Source: Cyanidium caldarium (taxonomy: Eukaryota > Rhodophyta > Bangiophyceae > Cyanidiales > Cyanidiaceae). Taken from it: a DNA stretch of 64,000 nucleotides. The stretch lies in the NCBI GenBank assembly GCA_026184775.1, contig JANCYW010000011.1:62001-126000 (forward strand). Direction: 5' to 3'. The position numbers and the translations under genes were made by a program. Below the pieces are notes generated by a model that saw only the letters and a program-made list of their open reading frames with translations, was not told the origin of the DNA and ran no database searches. Positions 1 to 11,060 of this stretch are shown in pieces; the first letter of the stretch is position 1; each line of letters opens with the position of its first letter.

Positions 1-1698
1 CAGCTGTTCGAGCTGCTGGGCACGCTGCACCGCACTGTGGCCGATCCACAGCGCAATCTGCCGTTGCCGTTGTTCTCCTTGGAGGTGCTGCCCGATGCCA
101 TGCAGCCGTCGCGGATGGTGCTCACCCTCGAACAGGGCGGGCTCGGTCTGCCGACGCGCGACTACTACATCAGTGCCGACTATGCCGAGGTGTTGTCCCA
201 ATATGGTGGGCACGTGGCGCGCATGTTGCAGCTGGCGGGGCTGAACGAATCGGAGGCGCAGTCGGCCGCCGACTTTGTGGTGCATTTCGAGGCGCGCCTG
301 GCCAACGCATCGGCGCCCGATGCGGAGCTGGGCGACGACGCCCGCGGCGTCTACAACCCGGTGACCCGGCAGCAGCTGCAAGACATCGCCGGGCCGGCCA
401 TCGCCTGGGACGCCTACTTCCGAGCGCTGCTGCCCGACCAGCACGGCGCCGTGGCCGAACCGCTGGTGCTGCAGTGGCCGCCATTCTTCCAAGCACTTGG
501 CCGGCAGCTCGCGGAGGTGGACCAGGACGCACTGTTGGGGCACCTGCTGCGCTGGCACCTGTTGCATTCCATGGCGGGCGCGTTGCCGCCGTCGTCACCA
601 TTGGCGCAAGAGCATTTCCGCTTTTACGGGCAGGTGGTGGACGGCAAGCAGCGCATGCCGCCGCGCCAGTACCAGTGCATCGCGGCGCTGGATGCCAACC
701 TGGGCGACGACCTCGGTCGCGAGTACGTGGCGCGCTTCTTCCACGCCGACGTGAAGCGCGACGCCGAGCGATTGATTGTGGACATCGAACGGCAGTTTGC
801 CGACATCCTCCAACGCGATGACCGCGCCTGGCTCGGCCGCCGCTCGCTCGACGCAGCGCTGAGCAAGATCCGCCGCGTGCGCAACAAGGTCGGCTACCCC
901 GACCGATGGGATGACTACGGCGACGTGCGTATCGGCCGCGACGATCTGGCGGCCAATGTGCTCGCCTGTCGCACCCACAACAACGACGCCCTACTGCGGC
1001 AAATAGGGCGCGCGCGCGATCCGAACCGCTGGGATATGACGCCGGCCACCGTGAACGCCTATTACGACCCGCTGGCCAACGAGATGAACTTCCCGGCCGG
1101 CAACTTTGCGCCCAACTTTTACTCGCGCCACTACCCGGACGCGGTGAACTACGGCGCCGTGGGGAACGTGATCGGACACGAGCTCGGCCACGGGTTCGAC
1201 TCGGGCGGGCGCCACTACGACGCTGACGGCCGCCTGCGCGAATGGATGTCCCCGACCGCCGTGCAGGAGTATGATCGACGGGCGCAGTGTGTGGTGGCAT
1301 TGTATGACGGCTTTGAGGTGGAGGGCCTGCACGTGAACGGACGGCTGACGCTGCAGGAGAATCTGGCCGATTTTGCGGGCCTCCAAACCGCCTACCGCGC
1401 CTACCGTCGGCGGTTGCGTCGAGACATGTCCCGCGCGCAGCGACGACGGGAGCAGCAGCTGGCACGCCTGGTGGACGAGCGTATGACGCCCGAGAAGCTC
1501 TATTTTGTGGCGTATGCGCAGACCTGGTGCGAGAGCGACACGCCGCAATACGCCAAACAGGGCCTGACGGTGGACGTGCACGCGCCCGCCGCGTACCGGG
1601 TGAACGGCGTGCTGAGCCAGTTTGCGCCCTTTGGCGAGGCGTTCGGCTGCGCGCGGAACGCCCCGATGCGCCCGCAAAATGTCTGCGTGATATGGTGA
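1..1698 (+). CDS. M13-family (neprilysin/PepO-type) zinc metallopeptidase, 5' partial
   Basis: The frame is open from base 1, so the N-terminus lies outside the window; the natural C-terminus is present. The zinc site HELGH (codons 1177-1191, within VIGHELGHGFD) and the third-ligand motif ENLAD (1357-1371) are both intact, and the protein ends in CVIW, the CxxW-type terminus typical of M13 enzymes. Upstream, RDYYI and a long helical domain match the family's N-terminal lobe. M13 enzymes cleave oligopeptides and are often membrane-anchored ectoenzymes or secreted; localisation cannot be read here because the N-terminus is missing. The gene is convergent with MetAP2, about 60 bp away. Confidence 0.93.
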   Translation, partial: QLFELLGTLHRTVADPQRNLPLPLFSLEVLPDAMQPSRMVLTLEQGGLGLPTRDYYISADYAEVLSQYGGHVARMLQLAGLNESEAQSAADFVVHFEARLANASAPDAELGDDARGVYNPVTRQQLQDIAGPAIAWDAYFRALLPDQHGAVAEPLVLQWPPFFQALGRQLAEVDQDALLGHLLRWHLLHSMAGALPPSSPLAQEHFRFYGQVVDGKQRMPPRQYQCIAALDANLGDDLGREYVARFFHADVKRDAERLIVDIERQFADILQRDDRAWLGRRSLDAALSKIRRVRNKVGYPDRWDDYGDVRIGRDDLAANVLACRTHNNDALLRQIGRARDPNRWDMTPATVNAYYDPLANEMNFPAGNFAPNFYSRHYPDAVNYGAVGNVIGHELGHGFDSGGRHYDADGRLREWMSPTAVQEYDRRAQCVVALYDGFEVEGLHVNGRLTLQENLADFAGLQTAYRAYRRRLRRDMSRAQRRREQQLARLVDERMTPEKLYFVAYAQTWCESDTPQYAKQGLTVDVHAPAAYRVNGVLSQFAPFGEAFGCARNAPMRPQNVCVIW

Positions 1699-1758
1699 GT
1701 GTGATGAAAAGCGACAAACATCGCCATTCCCGCCGGCATTTCCCTATCCGCGACTCGT

Positions 1759-3447
<1,689 letters not shown>

Positions 3448-6069
3448 TTATTCGGAGGGCAGTGGTGCAGTCCACTCCCATACGATGGCGCGGCGGCCGT
3501 CGGCGAAGGTCTCGCAGCGCATTTGCACGCGCGAGTCGGCCCGGACGAGCGACTCGACCTGCTTCCAGCGGCGCGTTCGCTGCGGCAGTCGGCAATGCCC
3601 CAGCAGTTCGTCGCGCAGATGCACATCCACCAGGTACGGTGGGGTGATGGCGCTGGAGGCGGCGGCGTGTTGATGGGCGAGTTTCTGGACCCACAGCCGC
3701 CGATACACCTGGTCGCGCAGTGTTGCCAGTTGGCGGGCGCGAGCGCGGAGCCGTTGCCCATGCCACCCCAACAGCAGGGCGACCGGCAAGCAGGCGAGTG
3801 CCTGTGGCCACCAGGGTGCGTGTCGCTGCACCCACCAGCTGAGCAGACAGTGCAGTGGGAGGATGGGCTCGGTGCTCCAGTAGAGGATGTTCTGGTCGTC
3901 GTCGGTGTCACCGTCGATGTCGCCGTCGATGGCCGGCCGCGCGGACTCGGCCGGCCATCGCGCCCCCGAATCTGTCGACTCGTCGTCGGCGGCGGCGGCA
4001 TAACGTTGCTGGCGCCGGTCGGCTCGATCGTTCACCACCGGCAGGTCGATGGTCTCCAGCGCCCGCCGGAACGACACCTCCCACTTGCCGCTGTTCACCA
4101 CCCGCTCCATGTACGGAAGGCGGGCGATTTCCTCGCGCAACTCGGCCGCAGTCCACTGGTGACGCACCGAGGTGTCGTCGCACGCGCGCGCCCCAGCGGC
4201 CCTGCCGAGCACTCGCTGCACCTGCGCTTGGATGGTGTGCGCGTACCGATTCACCTCCCGATCGGGCACGCAGCGACCGCCGAGCACCACGTAGCCGCCG
4301 GCGCAAGAGAGCACGCCGCCCGCGCAATGGCCGTGCGGTGGACACACGCGACACGGGCCGTGGCTGGTGGCGGGATCCTCGCCAGTGTCACAAAAGGGTG
4401 TGCTGGGCAGCGTCCAATAGAGGCGCAACAACAAACTGAACCACAGCAAGGCGGTGAGCAGCCACTTGCAGCGTCCGAAGCGCAGCGCCTGCCATCGAGT
4501 GCCGGGCGCAGCCGCGGTGGTAACCGCTGGCGCCGCGCGGGGATAATCCATCGGCTCCATCCCCATCGAGGCCAAGGGCGGCGGCGCAGGCGCCAGTCGC
4601 GGTGCTGCCAGCGTTCCTCCCCGGGCAGTGATGTTGGCGTTCACCGTCGTGGGCAGTGCTGGCGTAATCGTCGGTGGCGATGATCGCGTGCCGTCCGCAC
4701 TCGAAGCCCATCGCGTTTGGCGCTCGGCTGTCGGCATCGAAGGTGCCGCGGCGCCGGCTCGTCGACCTACTCCAGCTCCGCGCAGCGTCCGAAACGTTTG
4801 CATCGGGGTCAGCGGCTGGTGCGCCGGCAAGTCGCCGCGAGCACAGCAGGCCGATATCCGCGCGCCACTGTCCAACAGGGCGCCGACGCGCTCCCTGTCA
4901 CCCCCGCTGCTGTCGCTCTGCTTGGTGTCCGGGGTGACGGAGCTGCCGGCAGCGCCGCCGACATCCGCCGCCTCCGGACAGCCGCTGTCGCGAGACCCCA
5001 GCGGTGGCGATGTCATGGCACGTTCGGTGGTGCTTTTGGTAACACCACTTCGCCGCATCGATCGCAACAGCGCCGCCGAGCCGCTACCGCCGCCCGACTC
5101 GGCCGTCGTGACCGCGGCTGGTGCCGACGCCTCGCGGCCGCTCTGATGCGACACGTCCGAGACGGAAGTGCGTCGTGGCGGGGGCTCTGGCATCAGCTCT
5201 TCAGGAGGCAGCACATCTTCAGGGTACTCGATGTACTCCAGTTCCTCGGACTGTGGTCGCAACTCCCCTCCCAGCACGCCGCGAATCGCATGGCGGATAC
5301 CCAGTCGAGCGCCGCTCCTGCCGCTACCGACGCGCGCGCTCGAACTCGACGACATCGTGGTGGCGGCCTCGAGCGCACCCGCTTGTGATGCCGAAGTGGA
5401 AGCTTCCAGACGGTTGTACCCAAACGGGCCCGGCCAGTGGAACACGCCGCCCCGCTCGTGCGCCTGCCCCAACGGGTACGGAAACAAGCGCGATGGACCT
5501 ACCGTTTGGGCGGCAGCCGCCGCTGCTGCCCACTCCCGCTCGCGCTGCAACATGCGCACGTGCTCCCCCATCGACAGGCTGTATTCGCGCTCTGCCCAAG
5601 CGCCGCCATCCGGCGAACGGTCCATCGGTATCTCCTCGCCGATCAGCCGTCGTCGCGCCTCCTCGCCACGCAGCGGCGTGCTGCGTTGCCGCTTTCGTCC
5701 CGAGCGCGATGACGTTGCAGTACGTGCGGTACCCGATGGGCTACGCCTGTGGGCCGCCTTGGTGGTGGACGCCGGCGTCGCTGGGGCGGTGGCCGGCGCC
5801 GCCCGGCTCGGCGACCGTCGCGCCTCCTCCGCCGATACCCGTCCGCCCGCGACCTTGTTTCCATTGCGCCGCGACGCTCCCCGCGTGACACTGGCGTGCG
5901 GCGTCCCGCTTTTCCGATTGCTGGACGGCCCGTTCGCCTGCTGCCGCCGCCCAATGCGCTCGGCGGCCTCGACCCAGTCCCGTTTGCGCGGCCGCTTCCC
6001 CGCCGGCACCTCGGACGGGTCCGTCGCCAACACAAACTCCCGCAGCTCCTTCACCGTCTTCTGATCCAT
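3448..6069 (-). CDS. Inner nuclear membrane LEM/HeH protein (Src1/Heh1/Man1 family)
   Basis: 873 aa, similar to yeast Src1/Heh1. The N-terminus (residues about 5-45, TVKELREFVL then KRPRKRDWVEAAERI) is a HeH/LEM-like helix-extension-helix motif. A long basic, Ser/Ala/Gly-rich linker follows (about 45-520), a likely nuclear-localisation and spacer region. A first membrane segment lies at about 530-550 (WLLTALLWFSLLLRLYW), then a lumenal Cys-rich block (CRVCPPHGHCAGGVLSC) diagnostic of the Man1-Src1 C-terminal domain, a second hydrophobic segment at about 765-785 (ALACLPVALLLGW), and a C-terminal winged-helix-like tail. By family knowledge it anchors chromatin and takes part in nuclear-pore quality control. 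The Nup62 gene lies about 21 kb away. Family call firm, exact orthology not. Confidence 0.85.
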   Translation of the reverse strand: MDQKTVKELREFVLATDPSEVPAGKRPRKRDWVEAAERIGRRQQANGPSSNRKSGTPHASVTRGASRRNGNKVAGGRVSAEEARRSPSRAAPATAPATPASTTKAAHRRSPSGTARTATSSRSGRKRQRSTPLRGEEARRRLIGEEIPMDRSPDGGAWAEREYSLSMGEHVRMLQREREWAAAAAAAQTVGPSRLFPYPLGQAHERGGVFHWPGPFGYNRLEASTSASQAGALEAATTMSSSSSARVGSGRSGARLGIRHAIRGVLGGELRPQSEELEYIEYPEDVLPPEELMPEPPPRRTSVSDVSHQSGREASAPAAVTTAESGGGSGSAALLRSMRRSGVTKSTTERAMTSPPLGSRDSGCPEAADVGGAAGSSVTPDTKQSDSSGGDRERVGALLDSGARISACCARGDLPAHQPLTPMQTFRTLRGAGVGRRAGAAAPSMPTAERQTRWASSADGTRSSPPTITPALPTTVNANITARGGTLAAPRLAPAPPPLASMGMEPMDYPRAAPAVTTAAAPGTRWQALRFGRCKWLLTALLWFSLLLRLYWTLPSTPFCDTGEDPATSHGPCRVCPPHGHCAGGVLSCAGGYVVLGGRCVPDREVNRYAHTIQAQVQRVLGRAAGARACDDTSVRHQWTAAELREEIARLPYMERVVNSGKWEVSFRRALETIDLPVVNDRADRRQQRYAAAADDESTDSGARWPAESARPAIDGDIDGDTDDDQNILYWSTEPILPLHCLLSWWVQRHAPWWPQALACLPVALLLGWHGQRLRARARQLATLRDQVYRRLWVQKLAHQHAAASSAITPPYLVDVHLRDELLGHCRLPQRTRRWKQVESLVRADSRVQMRCETFADGRRAIVWEWTAPLPSE

Positions 6070-6435
6070 TCCGCGTCTCGTCTAGGGGCACACGCGGCGA
6101 GCGTCGGTCTCGTGCTCCGTGCCGAGCTGAGGAGAAACGGGCGTATCGTACAAGGGCGTCGCGTTTTGTCCCGGCGCGCACGCGCGCGTGGACGCGGCAC
6201 GCGAAAATCACGCGCGCATGCGCGGGCAACGCGAAACAGGCGAACCCATTCAATCGAAATCGGAATCCGTCGCCGCGTACACGCACGCCCCGAACCGATT
6301 TTGATTGGATGTTGCCCGATCGGCTTCGACAACGGTCGCTGTGCTGGCCGACCTCCTCTCCACCGCCTCGCTCGCTTCCTGTCCATCGGGTGCCCGCCTC
6401 TCGCAGACACGGAGCGGCGCGAGGCGTGGCGTTCG
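6070..6435. promoter_or_regulatory. Divergent intergenic region, Heh1/Man1 and MFS genes
   Basis: 366 bp between two divergent starts, so it must hold both promoters. It is rich in CGCG and short GCGCGC runs near 6170-6230. No clear TATA box or other named element. Confidence 0.4.
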
Positions 6436-7815
6436 ATGAGTCTGATGGGAAAGGATGGGGACACGCAGGTGCTGCTGTTGGGGCGACGACCAGAACGAGC
6501 AGTGGACTGGCGGTCGATGCTGGTGGTGTACTGGGTCATCTTCGTGTCGGAGGCGGCTCGCGGTCTGGTGATGTCGTCGCAGTGGCCCTACCTGTTGATC
6601 GAGTTTGGGGGTACTCAGAGCGAGTTGGGCGTACTGGTGTCGTCGTTCTCGCTGGGGAGGATGCTGGCTGCGGTGCCGTGGGGGCTGGCGTCGGACGTGA
6701 TGTCGATGCGATCGGTGCTGGTGTGGTGCTCGGCGGTCTCCATTCTGGGCTGTTTTGGGTATGCCACCGCGCCCAATTACGGCTGGCTGCTGGCGTCGCG
6801 CGTGGCGACCGGCTTCGGCTGCGCCACCATGAGCGTGTGTCGGGCGCACGTGGCCCGGGCGACCGCCCCGGCTGATCGCACGCAACACTTTGGATACCTC
6901 TCCGGGCTGCAGTTTGCGGGGTTCGCGGTTATGCCCATGGTGAGTGCGGTGTTCGGGATGCTGCCGAAGCTGCGACTGGGGCGCCTGCGATTTGACGAAT
7001 TTCGGTATCCGGGGTGGGTGTTGATCGTGCTGAACGGCGTCGCCATCCTGGCATTGCTGCTGCTGTACGAGGATCCGCCGAGTGCAGCCGCAGCCGGAGA
7101 CCGCCGCGGCGCCAGTTCAGCCGACACGCCCTCTGGCACCGTGGACGGCCAGCCGCCGGCGGCGGTGCACACCGAGGTGCCGTCGGAGCGGCCGTCTCGC
7201 CCGCCATCGGACACGGCACCGCCAGGACATCCGGACGTGTTGGTGTTGCTAATATGCCTGCTGATCAATCTGTGTTTCCGCGGCGTGGCCGCCGAGGTGG
7301 AGACGGTGGCCACGGTGAATTTCATGAACGAGCGCGGCACCTCCGTGGAGACGGCCTCGGTGTACATCGGCGCGCTGGGCACGCTGGGATTGTTCGTGTA
7401 CCTGCTGATGAAGCCGTTGTCGCGGCGCTTTGGAGATTTTCGGTTGATGGTGGCGGGGCTGGTAATGACCGCCGCCGGCGCCTTGGTACTGGCCGGGCAG
7501 CACCGCGTTCGCCTGCCGCTGCCGCTGTTCCTGTTGGCCCTGGGCGGTATCTGGAGTTTCGGGTATCCGGTGGGACAGACGGCCACGCTGAGTGTGTTCA
7601 GCAAAGTGCTGCGCGCTCTGCCGCCAGGCGGCTTCTTGGGCGTATTCTCGTCGGCCGGTAGCTTGGCGCGGATGTTGTTCGCGTCGGTGGCGGGTGTGTT
7701 GGATGACCGGTTCGGCGTGGCTGCGCCGTACATCCTAGCGGGCACGGTCAGTGTGCTGACCTCGGTGCTCACCGCATCGTATCATAAGCGTTTTCTGGCC
7801 GCCCTCACTGTGTGA
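6436..7815 (+). CDS. Major facilitator superfamily transporter
   Basis: 459 aa from ATG 6436 (MSLMGKDGD); the frame runs further upstream but reads as leader. The protein has about 12 hydrophobic segments with a hydrophilic, Pro/Ser-rich central loop (about residues 215-265), the classic 6+6 layout. Between TM2 and TM3 the sequence SLGRMLAAVPWGLASDVMS is a recognisable variant of the MFS G-x-x-x-D-x-x-x-R/K loop signature. The early half (RARVATG-like and GYLSGLQFAGFAVMP) resembles SPX/MFSD8 (CLN7)-type carriers, but substrate and membrane cannot be told from sequence. Divergent from the Heh1/Man1 gene and convergent with the Myb-like gene, 91 bp apart. Confidence 0.85.
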   Translation: MSLMGKDGDTQVLLLGRRPERAVDWRSMLVVYWVIFVSEAARGLVMSSQWPYLLIEFGGTQSELGVLVSSFSLGRMLAAVPWGLASDVMSMRSVLVWCSAVSILGCFGYATAPNYGWLLASRVATGFGCATMSVCRAHVARATAPADRTQHFGYLSGLQFAGFAVMPMVSAVFGMLPKLRLGRLRFDEFRYPGWVLIVLNGVAILALLLLYEDPPSAAAAGDRRGASSADTPSGTVDGQPPAAVHTEVPSERPSRPPSDTAPPGHPDVLVLLICLLINLCFRGVAAEVETVATVNFMNERGTSVETASVYIGALGTLGLFVYLLMKPLSRRFGDFRLMVAGLVMTAAGALVLAGQHRVRLPLPLFLLALGGIWSFGYPVGQTATLSVFSKVLRALPPGGFLGVFSSAGSLARMLFASVAGVLDDRFGVAAPYILAGTVSVLTSVLTASYHKRFLAALTV

Positions 7816-7906
7816 GGCCCTAGTGCACTTGTAAAGCTTGGACAGGACGCAAGGCGATCGATGGCAGCGGTGATCACTTGCGCCTCCCCTGTGCGCTGCC
7901 GATCAC

Positions 7907-8836
7907 CTAGTCTTTCAAGCCCACCAATCGTTGAAAGCGGTCGCGACAACCGTACGGTGTCCGGCCCGAGAGGCGCTGGGAAATAGTGGACCAGCAACCG
8001 TTGGTCTCCTGAAACAACTGCATGAGCAGGCGGTCCTCGGCGGCGCTCCACGGATTGCCGCGTCCGCCAGGGCGTTGCGGCTTGGGCGCCACGCAATCGC
8101 TCGCCGTCGGTGACGCCGCTTCCTCCCCGTTCCTGTTCGTCGCCGCGGCTTTGGGAGTGCGCGGGGGAAACGCCTCCTCCACCAGCCGCAGCCAGGCCGG
8201 TATCGCCTCCGCGTCCGCCGCCCCGGCCGCCGTTTTCCGGCCTGGCGCATTGCGCTTGCCTTTCGGGGTGGTCGGCACAATGGTCCGCGTCAAGAAGCGC
8301 CGCGTCCAGCTCTTCATGGACCGCGCGGTGGCCAGATAGTCCTCAAACTCCCAGTCGCACTTGTCCACTTTCAAGCGCCGACCGCGCGACGGGGTGGCGC
8401 CCTCCGACGGCCCGCCGGGTGCAGGGGAGGTGGCAAGTCCCGCCGTGTCGCTGACCGGGACAGAGCGCGTTCGGGTCAACTGCAGCAGCTCGCATAACGC
8501 CTCACGGCCCAGTTCCGCCTCTTGCGCGGTGGTTGGGGTGGGCGGATCGGTTAGAGCACTGGTGGTCTTCGATGCAACGCCAGGATCGGGCCGGCCAAAG
8601 TCCAGCCCGCGTTGCAGCCACGACGTCACCGCGTCCACCTCAGCTTGCGGTGGCGCCCGAGGGCGCGCTCGTGACTTACCGTTGGGGGTGCGTGGCTGTT
8701 TTGCTGTCGAGTTGGAGGCATTTTCGGTGCTGCCGGTCAGTGGCCTCCGCTGCGATGCCAGGCTGTCCAGCGCCGGGATGAGGCGGGCGCGGGCAGCCAC
8801 TGCACCGAAAAGAGAAGTTGAGAGGGGAGAAGGCAT
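7907..8836 (-). CDS. Single-repeat Myb/SANT-like protein
   Basis: 309 aa from ATG 8836 (MPSPLSTSL); the longer frame starts at a GTG and would run into the neighbour's leader. The recognisable part is the C-terminus (last 50 residues), a Myb/SANT repeat: NPWSAAEDRLLMQLFQ, then CWSTISQRLSGRT and CRDRFQRL, with Trp at the first and second helix positions. Just upstream is a conserved-looking basic stretch (SWTRRFLTRTI). The N-terminal 200 residues are low-complexity, rich in Pro, Ser, Thr and basic residues. It probably binds DNA or chromatin as a transcription factor or Myb-like cofactor. A possible in-frame intron lies at 8521-8679 (see findings). Confidence 0.7.
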   Translation of the reverse strand: MPSPLSTSLFGAVAARARLIPALDSLASQRRPLTGSTENASNSTAKQPRTPNGKSRARPRAPPQAEVDAVTSWLQRGLDFGRPDPGVASKTTSALTDPPTPTTAQEAELGREALCELLQLTRTRSVPVSDTAGLATSPAPGGPSEGATPSRGRRLKVDKCDWEFEDYLATARSMKSWTRRFLTRTIVPTTPKGKRNAPGRKTAAGAADAEAIPAWLRLVEEAFPPRTPKAAATNRNGEEAASPTASDCVAPKPQRPGGRGNPWSAAEDRLLMQLFQETNGCWSTISQRLSGRTPYGCRDRFQRLVGLKD

Positions 8837-9025
8837 ACACGATGAAGCGCCTGCGGATCCGGTGTGTGGAAAATGACCCCAGTCACCGGGTGTCGATTTT
8901 CCCTGAGGCCGTCTCGCAGCTGGAGCACAGAGCGGCGGCGGCGGAGCGGCGGCGCGTAGATCTCCGTGCGGTTTTGGGCCCGAACGAGCTCCACTCCGGT
9001 TCACGTTCCCGCAGCACTCGGACGC

Positions 9026-9685
9026 ATGTTTGTCACGTCAACAGCTGTCCGGAGAAGACGCTTTACGGGTACATCAAGATTCGATGCACAACATGCAACG
9101 CATCGGCGACCATTTAGATGGCGCCACCTCTACATGGCCGACCGCGGCTGCAGTCGACGGCAGGTGATGCAGTGGACGTTGGCGGCGCTGGCGGGAGCCG
9201 TGGGCTCGATAGGGATCGCTTCGAACCATCTGATGCCCCCAGTTGAAGCACTGCAAGGAGTGAACCGACCGGATCTGCTTCCCAAAGGGCCAGTGCAGAC
9301 GGTCATCGACCGTGAGCGGTTCTTGGTCACCGGGCAACGAGAGCGGTTGCGCCGCCAGATCCAGCAGCTCGAGGCGGACACCGGGATCAAGGTGCGCTTG
9401 CTGACGCAACGGTATCCCGAGACGCCGGGTTTGGCGATCAAGGACTATTGGGGCGTGGACGAGAACACAGTGGTGATGGTCGTGGATTTCTTTGGTGGCG
9501 TGGGTGGGATCCTGAAGTTTAACATCGGTGCCAACGTCGACAAGGTCGTGCCGCCCGGCTACTGGAGTAGCCTCTCCAACAAATATGGTAACAAATTCTA
9601 CCTGGAAAAGAATGGCGTCGACATGGCTATTGTTGGCGCCGTGGAGGAAGGCATCGCTCGGCTGCGCGCGGCGTCGCTGCGGTGA
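9026..9685 (+). CDS. Thylakoid-lumen TPM-domain protein (15-kDa lumenal protein family)
   Basis: 219 aa from ATG 9026 (MFVTSTAVRRRRF); the frame upstream starts at GTG. The N-terminus is bipartite: a basic, Phe-containing stroma-targeting part, then a twin-arginine signal SRRQVMQWTLAALAGAVGS ending near PPVEALQ, so Tat export to the thylakoid lumen is expected. The mature part is a TPM domain: IQQLEADTGIKVRLLTQRYP, GLAIKDYWGVDENTVVMV, and LKFNIGANVDKVVPPGYWSS. These match the plant 'thylakoid lumen 15.0 kDa' family (At5g52970-like), related to TLP18.3, a photosystem II repair factor. The exact role is unproven. Its start lies 190 bp from the divergent Myb-like gene. Confidence 0.88.
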   Translation: MFVTSTAVRRRRFTGTSRFDAQHATHRRPFRWRHLYMADRGCSRRQVMQWTLAALAGAVGSIGIASNHLMPPVEALQGVNRPDLLPKGPVQTVIDRERFLVTGQRERLRRQIQQLEADTGIKVRLLTQRYPETPGLAIKDYWGVDENTVVMVVDFFGGVGGILKFNIGANVDKVVPPGYWSSLSNKYGNKFYLEKNGVDMAIVGAVEEGIARLRAASLR

Positions 9686-9726
9686 AAAAGGTACGTAGGA
9701 TGTGGAGGCAAGGCGTGCGCTCCCAC

Positions 9727-10932
9727 CTACTCCGCTCCCTCCAGCGCTTGCGCGACATAGCCCTCGGCCAACCAAAAGGTAGCTGCAGGCCGCAGCTCGG
9801 TGACGACGGGGCGCTTCGGTTCAACAGCTGCCCGCTGTCGCCGACTCTCCTGGGCCGCTTCCCGCTGCTGTTCGCTGTGGTAGTAAATGCCGCTGCGATA
9901 CGCCGTGCCGACCTCTTCACCGCTCTCATTCAGGGTGAACGCCGCCTCGCCCAAGCACGTCCAGTATCGCTGCAGTAGCTCCTCGTAGCGAATCACCTGC
10001 GGGTCAAACACCATATGCACCGCCAGAGCGTGGCCGGTCTGCTCGGCACAAACGGTCTCGTAAATAGGTCGTTCGGCGTGCCCTTGCGTGTATCCCCAGT
10101 GCAAGCTCACGATGCCGGGTACGTTGCGGAATGCGCGCGCCAGTTTGGTAAAATCGCCGCCAGCAAAAGTGGCTTCTTCCAGCATGCTATCCGGCGGCAG
10201 CGGCGGCACCGTATACGAAGCATACTCCAGAAACTCCAGTTCAAAGACCACCGCCCGCCCCGCCAGCGGATGGTTGGCGTCGATGGTGACGTTGCTGCCA
10301 TGCATTTTCACCACCTTCCCGGGAATACCGTTGCCGAAATACACAGAGCTGCCGACGCTCACGTCGGCTGGCACATCCTCGCGCGACACCTCCACCACCA
10401 GGCTGTCGTAGTAGGTGCCGAACGCCTCACCCGGTGGACATTCGACGGTGAAACGCTCGCCGGGCACTCGGTCCAGCAGCGCCTGCTCGACGCGTTGCAG
10501 CACCGTGCCCTCGCCGATAGCCAGTCGCATTTCGCCTTGGAGGGTGTCTGTCGCTGGCTCTGCAGTGCCCGCCGCGGTAGTTGCCTCGCGGTCGTCCGCC
10601 GCAGCCCCTCCGTGCAGCGGTCGCACCCGATAGCGCACTCGCACGAGGTCACCGCGCTGCGTCCGTCGCGACTGACCCGTCCAAGCCGTTGAATGAGTGG
10701 ATGAATTGGACCTCAACGAGTGCAGTACACCATAGCCGAAGTCGTGCGCGTCCCGCCCATGACCTCTCCTGGTGCGAAGCGTCGGTAGTGCCGCTCTCCC
10801 ACCGTCCGTCCGCAGGTCCGTCAAGACCGTCTCCCGCCTCTCCTGTCCCCAGAACTCTGGCCGAACACCTCCATTCCCGCCTCTTGCCCTGTGCACTAGT
10901 GCTCCCCAGGACGCAGTCGCCACGAAAGCCAT
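9727..10932 (-). CDS. SlyD-type FKBP fused to a Cys-less MsrA-like domain, probably plastid-targeted
   Basis: 401 aa from ATG 10932 (MAFVATASW); the longer frame begins at GTG and would overlap the leader of the divergent IGP dehydratase gene. Residues 1-70 are basic and Ser/Arg-rich, a likely transit peptide. About 85-225 is an FKBP of SlyD type: GDLVRVRYRVRPLHG, GEGTVLQRVEQALLD, PPGEAFGTYYDSLVVEV, an insert-in-flap region, and DANHPLAGRAVVFELEFL. About 240-401 is unmistakably MsrA-like: LEEATFAGGDFTKLARAFR, GYTQG, QTGHALAVHMVFDPQVIRY, GTAYRSGIYY, WLAEGYVAQAL. The MsrA catalytic motif GCFW reads GDFT, with Asp260 (10153-10155) in place of the nucleophilic Cys, and the usual HDPT motif is also lost. 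It is therefore a probable pseudo-reductase joined to a prolyl isomerase/chaperone. Confidence 0.85.
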   Translation of the reverse strand: MAFVATASWGALVHRARGGNGGVRPEFWGQERRETVLTDLRTDGGRAALPTLRTRRGHGRDAHDFGYGVLHSLRSNSSTHSTAWTGQSRRTQRGDLVRVRYRVRPLHGGAAADDREATTAAGTAEPATDTLQGEMRLAIGEGTVLQRVEQALLDRVPGERFTVECPPGEAFGTYYDSLVVEVSREDVPADVSVGSSVYFGNGIPGKVVKMHGSNVTIDANHPLAGRAVVFELEFLEYASYTVPPLPPDSMLEEATFAGGDFTKLARAFRNVPGIVSLHWGYTQGHAERPIYETVCAEQTGHALAVHMVFDPQVIRYEELLQRYWTCLGEAAFTLNESGEEVGTAYRSGIYYHSEQQREAAQESRRQRAAVEPKRPVVTELRPAATFWLAEGYVAQALEGAE

Positions 10933-11060
10933 AGCGCTCGCCTCGCAACTTTTCCACCGCGTGTCGACCCGACGTGCCTCCTCACCGACGTCCGCGCCCG
11001 GCGCTGGCCCGTTCGTTTTCAAGGGTGGCGTTGCCTCGAGCAGACCACTTTCCAACCGCC

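Noticed and set aside
170-1717. Long open frame on the minus strand, antisense to the M13 peptidase
   Set aside because: Arginine- and serine-rich, no family resemblance; a by-product of GC-rich codon use on the other strand.
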